Positions 58,001 through 64,000 of a stretch of DNA of 64,000 bases are shown piece after piece. A program made the position numbers and the translations under genes. Source of the stretch: Dasyornis broadbenti (Eukaryota; Chordata; Aves; Passeriformes; Dasyornithidae); contig VZRN01002231.1 of NCBI GenBank assembly GCA_013397935.1, positions 574,349 through 638,348 of the forward strand, given 5' to 3'. Below the pieces are notes generated by a model. The model was not told the DNA's origin and ran no database searches. It saw only the letters and a list, made by a program, of their open reading frames with translations. Each line of letters starts with the position of its first letter. Position 1 is the first letter of the stretch.

Positions 58001-61000
58001 AGTTTGTCTGCATTACTGTATGAAAACGATTCCAGACCTAAAGTGCAGAAAGCATCCCCAATAAAACCAGGGCAGAAACAGGTACATTCAGACTGCTACA
58101 TTAAGAGTTTAAGAGAGGGAATAAAGAGATTCCTAATGACTAGGAAGTTACAAATGCCATTCCACTTTAAAGAAAGAGAGATAAGATCCAGAGAGTCACA
58201 GGCCACTTAGCTTAACCTCTGTGGTTTCAAAACTACTAAAACTGCCTGTGCAGGAAGTGGTGGAAAGTTACTTACAGACACAAGGGCTTAGAGATGACGA
58301 CTCTGGCATTCAAACAAATCTCCCTGTGCTTTATGAATTTACCTGATGTTTTTTGAAGATAATATAGTGACAAGTGATAAAAGGAATAGAATTGACACAT
58401 CTAGATTTCTAACAGACATTTGATGAGGTGCTACAGAGATTCATTTAGAAGATAATACCTCATGGGAAAGTGACTGAATCCAAGGCAGCAGATTACAAAT
58501 GAAAAATGCCAGCCATGATCAGACCACATTTTAGCAGCATCAGATTGCTGTACATGGCTATGTTCTAATTGTGGACATGTGTGTACAGTATGTGAAGGAA
58601 TATAACTTGACAAGCAAGTGATCTGCCAGGGATCACTATTCCTGCCTCTCAGCATGTTCAGCAGGACACGAGTGCCCAGTGACATCATACAAATAGAAAA
58701 TGGCCAAAGAAGCTAAAGGAAAGTTGAAATAGCCTTTATTAACACTTGTGCCAGATTCTCCCGTCTCATCACCTAATCTGTATGCACCACTGAACTGAAA
58801 TGAGGAACATTATCACTTTTATACCTGCAGCACTTCAGCTCAAAACCAATCAATTTAAGTGACTACGCATTTTAAATAGTCAGATTTGGTTAAAACTTCT
58901 TTGAGAGCAAAGAAACTTTAAAATAACATCTGTCTTTATATTAATAAAGCAAGCACTACATTTTAACTCTGAGACTAGAGCTACCACTACTTAAAGTGTC
59001 TTCAATCAAGACTGTTAACAGTCAAACCATAACACTCAGAGTTATGGCTCACATGAATTTATAGGAAAACGAAAGCACATGGATAGCATCAGCTGCGTAA
59101 AATGTGATTACACAGTTAAAGGACATCTGTTGTTATGTACATTTCAACATAAATTAGGTTATGTACTTTCAGAGTAAGAGAGACACTGAGCTCAGGAAGG
59201 CAACTTCAGAGATTCTACTACATTTTTCATGCAGGTTTAAATGACTGTGCAAGAGAGATTGGTCTGTCATGAAATAAGGAACTCATCTTGCTATCAGTAA
59301 GCTCAAGAACCATTATGGTCAAGGTGGGACTTGTACTGAGTTGTCAGCCATCAGTGCAGATCACTTCTAAAATTATCACACTGAAATACAAGTATTTCAT
59401 TTCTGACTGCACAAAGATTTGTATTTTAGGTGGGTTTGTTTTTATCGGTTTTTTGTTTGTTTGTTTTTGGGTTTTTTGGGGCTTTTTTTTTTACCGAGCA
59501 ATTATCTGTCCTTCAGAAACCCAAATCCCTGCTCCAATTGGTACATTAACCCACACCCTTTCAAAGGAGTATTATGTCCCTTTTGAGATGCCACATGCCA
59601 AACGCTGAAGTCTAGCAAAGTGCAGAAGCACACAATTACTGACACTTGTTGCAATGAACCTAAGAAGTGAATCTGCATTTTGAATATAATTACTCCTTAA
59701 AAAGGGCTACCTTTGAAAATAAAACCACATTTCAAACATCTGCAGAACATATCACTGGAATTCCACCCCTCCTTCCCAGTCAAATATCAATTCCAACACA
59801 AAAAATCTCTTTGTTCAAATAACATTAAGCCTGCAACATAAATGATTAAAAGCCAGGAAATTCAGTGTTACTGGTGTCACTCCATCTGTAGCTCCTACTA
59901 TTGGGAACAGAATTGTCCCTATGCAATAAGCAATCAAGACCTGTAAAGGGAGACTATAGCAGGCACATCTTTACCTTAGGAAGCCCAAAGGAGATGATGT
60001 AAGGAAAGGCCCTTATAGGGTACAACACTTGGCTCCCATGGCCCCTGTGGGTTTAGTGGAGCAAAATAAAGCTATAGGATCCAAAAAGTAAAAATTATGA
60101 CACTAAAGAGGCAAGTTGCTATGGCTGACTTATGCAATCAAAAGTAGAAGAAAAAGAAGCCTTATGTTCTTATATCCTTTGAGAACATTTTTGAAATGCT
60201 ACTGAGATCTTGCACAATTATTTTCGTGCAGCAACCATGAGTGAATATTACGGGGTTTAGTGGTTTTGTTTTTCTAATTACTCTTGCTGCAAATTCATCT
60301 AGCGTCAGAGTTTTGTGACTCATGCTTCATGGCAAAGGACTGGACGCTTATGTGGAAAATGAAAAACACAAGACTCAAAACCAGCAATTCAAAAAAAAAA
60401 AAAACCCAAAAAACCAAAAAAACCAAAAACCTTTACACTCAGTTATCCAGGAGTCTGAAAAGGATCTAAACCCACAAGCTGGAGAGGAGAAGCCAACTTC
60501 TAGTCACAAAAAGTTATGAAGACCTTTATCTACTGGGCAAATTATTTCATTATTGTCTCCTGCAAAGTTTTTTCGAACCTTCCCCTGAAACAGCTGGCAA
60601 CACTGGATAAAATGAATCAGCTTTTGCAGAAGAGATTCACACAGTTCCCTAAATCCTAGATATCCAACAGCAAAAATCATACAGATACATTAGTTTAAAG
60701 TCATGGAATGATGGCTTCTGCTAAGGAATCTGCAAGTGGCTCAACTGAAGTCTTTCATCAATATCTGCAATAAAAATTCCATTACACAACTAACACACTA
60801 AGCAGAACAAAATTCAGCATAAATCCCATAGCTGTGAATTTAACAGGGATGAGAGGAAGTTTGTGTTTGCAGAGCAAACAAGCTATGGACACAAGAAACA
60901 GGTGGGAAGAACAAGGCTGGGCCACCTTTACTCTAATCAATTATCATTGTCTATCAGCTCTCTGAGACAGTCTACTCATATTTCTGCAGACCTGGAACAT

Positions 61001-61393
61001 TTCCTAATATCATGGATATACAGTACTTAATCCATCATTAACATCCTAACAAGGTCAAGTCCAACCCTGGCTGGCATCAGTGCTGCTCCCAATGATACAA
61101 AAGAGGAACTGTCCGGCTGGTTTGAGTCAGGCCCAGGTCAACCTCCCACTCCAAATGCAGAGGTGGCAATTCCAGTACTAAATACTGACATGTGCTGCAT
61201 TACCTGCATTATAGTAGAGGTCAGGTCTTTCCAGAATATCCCCTTCATGGATGTAGGGCTCAATGGGATCATCACCATACAGGTACTGCTCACTGTCATC
61301 CATCTGCCGACTCTCCACCATTTCCAGCCATTGGGAGTTGTGCCACCGAAATTTCTCTGTCTGGATTTTTTTAGCCCATTCCTCATCATACTC
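38474..61393 (-). CDS. KIFAP3: KIFAP3 (KAP3), last three coding exons, partial
   Basis: KIFAP3 is the non-motor subunit of heterotrimeric kinesin-2, an armadillo-repeat adaptor that links the KIF3A/KIF3B motor to cargo in cilia and axons (family knowledge). Exons in transcript order: 61393-61204, 57086-56987, 38582-38474. Together they encode 132 residues and a TGA stop, with all phases consistent. This is the post-armadillo C-terminal tail: EYDEEWAKKIQTEKFRWHNS, YGDDPIEPYIHEGDILERP, DGLIAPDGAVSPDIFGDYQL and RPTTAYGYRPDEPYYYSYG. It is very close to human. The protein ends GAR rather than the human GS. Upstream exons (about 660 residues) lie right of the window. No disabling change is seen. 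Confidence 0.97.
41498..41522. repeat. poly-A tract (25 A)
   Basis: An uninterrupted run of 25 A lies in the KIFAP3 intron. The sequence before it has no AATAAA and matches no gene I recognise, so a processed-copy origin is not supported. Confidence 0.8.
45998..46068. repeat. interrupted poly-A tract with one ambiguous base
   Basis: Two long A runs (45998-46017 and 46032-46068) flank an N at 46018 and a short G run. This is the only ambiguous base in the window. It looks like a homopolymer sequencing or assembly problem. Confidence 0.85.
46902..47366 (-). pseudogene. unidentified coding-like segment with in-frame TAA
   Basis: Reading the - strand from 47366, 50 codons (SATDLLLWLLQAFVHNREL to KHLKGKFSS) run into TAA at 47216-47214. 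The same frame then stays open for 103 codons (EHFSARHQKVAFLLELL to LENFPNQPYY) to TAG at 46904-46902. The translation is leucine-rich and amphipathic with plain vertebrate codon use, like a helical-repeat protein, on both sides of the TAA. I do not recognise the family. It lies inside the last KIFAP3 intron on the same strand. It may be an exon of a decayed or unannotated nested gene, or chance. No start codon or clear upstream acceptor is seen. Confidence 0.35.
50271..50555 (-). other. unidentified coding-like open stretch
   Basis: After a possible acceptor (ggatgtacag) the - strand is open for about 95 codons, with GERTKKLFCSLVSIQVL and TAAFWRVLVTVWDKIIELL. The composition is protein-like but no family was recognised and no clear donor was found. 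The opposite strand is also open for 78 codons, so chance cannot be excluded. Confidence 0.2.
53758..53842 (-). other. possible unidentified exon
   Basis: This 85-base open stretch is bounded by a fair acceptor (aattcagcag) and a good donor (cag then gtaggg). It encodes TTAISCGVPVPGVIGPTYLE and LLRSLRQ. No family was recognised, and the stretch is short enough to arise by chance. Confidence 0.2.
54848..55018 (-). other. possible unidentified exon
   Basis: This 171-base open stretch lies between acceptor cttttcag and donor gtaaaa, with GFELLGASSQDFLMLRPNV and PPFSQFELVLE. The phases do not join the neighbouring open stretch at 55057-55191, so no gene model could be built. Confidence 0.2.
56987..57086 (-). 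CDS. KIFAP3: KIFAP3 penultimate exon
   Basis: This 100-bp exon encodes GLIAPDGAVSPDIFGDYQLQ and NGDLVGQHPFSG, with two bases of a split codon at each end. Splice sites are tttccag and gtaagt. Confidence 0.97.
57087..61203. other. KIFAP3 intron
   Basis: This 4.1-kb intron contains a decayed non-LTR fragment near 58.1-58.5 kb, a T- and G-rich tract at 59440-59493, and an A-rich tract at 60390-60432. No coding exon was recognised. Confidence 0.8.
58120..58470 (+). mobile_element. decayed non-LTR reverse-transcriptase fragment (L2/L3/CR1-like)
   Basis: Phrases typical of old vertebrate LINE reverse transcriptases recur in order: tcacaggccacttagc followed by ttaacctctgtgg (the RPxSLTSV region), and later tctaacagacatttgatgag (the KAFD region). 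No open frame survives. The family is uncertain and the boundaries are approximate. Confidence 0.45.
61204..61393 (-). CDS. KIFAP3: KIFAP3 antepenultimate exon
   Basis: This 190-bp exon encodes 63 codons plus one base. It opens EYDEEWAKKIQ after acceptor taacag and ends RPDLYYNA before donor gtaatg. Confidence 0.97.
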
Positions 61394-64000
61394 CTGTTAA
61401 AAATCATCACATGGTATTTTAGGATGACAAAGCCTGGTGTAATAGGAAATGGCAGGGGAATCCAGTATCAGCAAAAGATGCAAGTTCAGAGTCCAGTGAC
61501 TTAAATGCTCTATTCAGCTGCATGTTTTTTGAGCAAAGAAGGGATTTTGCAAGCACTGGGCATTATTCTGGTTTGTAAAGCAGCAGTCAATCTTTCCTTT
61601 ATGGTTTGGAACTTTACACCACCCAGAAAAATCTCCTGCTTTGAACAGAACAGTTCCATCATCAGTCTCCTCATTTGGTTTAATTAAGAAGACTCAGTTA
61701 CTGCCAATCTTCAGCGGAATTTTAGTAATTAATTACTAACACTGGCCAAATACCCTGAACATCTTCATTAGATAAGCATTCCCTAGGACAGCTAGTTGCT
61801 AATATATATATATATATATATATAAAAGACTGTGATAAAACCAGTAAGTATTTAATCTTCAATTTCATGTCAAATTTTATGTATAATACTGAACAACCAC
61901 AAAAACAATACACAACTAAACTCTGAGAGGAACTTCTCCAGAAAACCAAGTAAAACAGGATATAAGGTCCAGCCACTACGGGAAAATATATGGGCATGAA
62001 ATTTCAATCTGGATTGCAGCCTAAGTGCACTCAAGTGATGTGTATTCAGTATAAAGGTACATCAGCATGAAGTGACATAGCCTATGGCCACTGCAATCAG
62101 CTGTTCAGAGAAGGATCTTCTAAACAGAGCAGACTTTGTGGGCTGGTGATTACCACTGAGGGAACACCAATCTGTGGATAACAGCTCCTCAATCCTACTG
62201 GGAAGATAGGCACAGCTATCTCTAGGAAGCTCATCAACATATGAAATCTGCAGATGGTATCAATTTGGGAATATTCACAAATAATGCACCATGATTAGTG
62301 CTTTTTTAAACCAAAGTATTGTGAACAAGAATAATATCCCTAATCAGAATGCTTCTTCTTGCAGGAAGAAATATCCTCATGAAACACATCCCACTCCACT
62401 GTCTTCTAACCTAACTACAAAGGAAAGAAAAATTGAAAATAATTTCTTAACTCTCATGGTGGTTAACACATGATCTAGACAGACTTCCCTTAGAGATCTA
62501 AGCTGGAGTAATTTAAGACTTTAAAAAGCTGTTTTACCTAGCCCATAAGAGGAAGATGAGACACAATTAGTGACAATGCCTTGGTTGTGGAAGTGGTAAT
62601 TTCTTCAATTGCTCCTGCTGGACAGGCCACAGTAGATCTGTTTACAACTACTGGTCATAGAACAGCAGAGAAGGCAGAATAAGCTGGCTTAGTAGCTCAG
62701 GTAAAGTTCTGAGAGCCCTATAGTCTGAAGTTGAGGTTTTAAACTGACTTAATATTCAACCAACCTTGTCTTCACTGCTATCATGTGTTACACAGGTAAC
62801 ACTCTCTACCCTGTGCCTTTTCCATCCTTTGACTGGTGGATAACACAAAAAACAGCTGGCCCTGCCAGTCTGGCAGAGGTTTCTCTGACATCACCAACAA
62901 GTATCTAGAACACCCAAGATTTCATGATTCTCAATTTCTCCAATTCCATCTCTGAACAGCGCTAATTCCTAGACCTTGCTAATTCTACTTCACACCATCC
63001 TGGCACTCCTGTTCAGTGATCCTGTCCAAAACCTGGTCTCCTGCACAATTTCCATATCCAGAGCAGGTATTAGCTGTGAGATCTATAGATATTCTCAGTG
63101 CCTAGGGGCCTCAAGCAAAATTCCACTTTCTGTCTGTCAGTATTATAGCAGCCTTAGGGAGTGAGAAAAGACAAGACAAAACAAACCACCTAAAACACCA
63201 AAACCCCCAAACACACACCTATGGCCTCACACTGTTTGGAAAAGCATACATCAGGCTATTCCTGCCTCTTGTTTTTTACCCCCATTTCCACTCTCAAATA
63301 AAAGGAAAAGCTAGAAGTATCAGCACAAACAAGTGTCTCTGGAAAAAGCAAACTTATCACTGAGATTTATAAAATGACCCATAAAAAAAAAGACAAGGCA
63401 TGACCTTCAATAATGACATCTGACCAGCATCTTGGAAACAGCTCCTTTGCTGCATCTGCCAGAGCTAAACTACGGGTTAGCTATTATGTCAGCCTCCAGC
63501 AGTTGTGAATTACTGACAAGCTTTAGAGAAACATCTTGTAACTGCCAGAAATCACACTGCAGTTTTAAGAAAAGTATTCCCAGAAATTATGATTGCAAAG
63601 AAGTGGAGGAAAATAAACAAATTTAACAAACAGCAAATTAGACTAACCTGTGTGAAAGCTGAGTCCCCTTTACATTATCTTGTTTACCTTTAAAAGTTCT
63701 CAAAAGCCAAAAGGCCATCAGCTAAATCACCTCATTCACATTTACCATAAATGCACTTGGAATATTCCCAAAGTTATAACCCTTCATGTAGCCCACTTGC
63801 CCAACATCACAGTTCCATTCCACACCACTGTCTGAACATGCTGAATGTCTGTCAGAGATGGACATCAACTTCTTATATCCTTCTCAGAAAAATCAGTTAA
63901 CATTTCTGAAATTCTAACTCATTTTTCCTTTAGATGATGACAGCACAGCAGAATATTCCTATATATTCTACATTTCCCATCCTACATTAAGAGGCTTAAG
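61394..64000. other. KIFAP3 intron, right edge
   Basis: No match to the expected upstream KIFAP3 exon was found up to the window end, so this is intron. Apart from the TA microsatellite it shows no recognisable element. Confidence 0.75.
61801..61824. repeat. (TA)n microsatellite
   Basis: About 12 TA units (atatatat) lie in a KIFAP3 intron. The tract is likely to vary in length. Confidence 0.9.

Overview
This window is vertebrate nuclear DNA, most likely from a bird. Three conserved vertebrate genes sit in the order FIRRM (C1orf112) – SCYL3 – KIFAP3 with the same relative orientations as on human chromosome 1q24. Several interspersed repeats carry the 3'-end signature typical of avian CR1 LINEs. 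The species cannot be named from the sequence. Gene identities rest on translating spliced exons and matching them to remembered human family sequences; no database search was run.

Layout. Positions 1–16.2 kb: the 3' part of FIRRM on the + strand, 22 coding exons (978 to 15798) encoding 846 residues through the stop; the N-terminal exons lie left of the window. Positions 16.3–32.2 kb: the complete SCYL3 gene on the - strand, 13 coding exons (28624 down to 16934, 750 codons plus stop), with a probable non-coding first exon in a CpG island at 31.6–32.2 kb. FIRRM and SCYL3 converge tail to tail and their 3' ends probably abut or overlap near 16.2–16.5 kb. Positions 32.7–37.7 kb: intergenic. Positions 37.7–64 kb: the 3' end of KIFAP3 on the - strand, with its last three coding exons at 61.2, 57.0 and 38.5 kb, separated by introns of about 4.1 and 18.4 kb. 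Most of the right half of the window is therefore KIFAP3 intron.

Function. The three genes do not form a pathway. FIRRM works with FIGNL1 to remove RAD51-family recombinases from DNA. SCYL3 is a myristoylated pseudokinase with HEAT-like repeats. KIFAP3 is the armadillo-repeat cargo-adaptor subunit of kinesin-2. They are neighbours through old conserved synteny.

Points worth attention: two introns of FIRRM with GC–AG splice sites; a CR1 element lying directly against the SCYL3 promoter that still keeps many CpGs; a 73-bp tandem duplication in the last SCYL3 intron; and coding-like open stretches on the - strand inside the 18-kb last KIFAP3 intron. The best of these stretches (46.9–47.4 kb) is interrupted by one in-frame TAA and could be a decayed or unannotated nested gene. 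No wholly new system can be demonstrated here.
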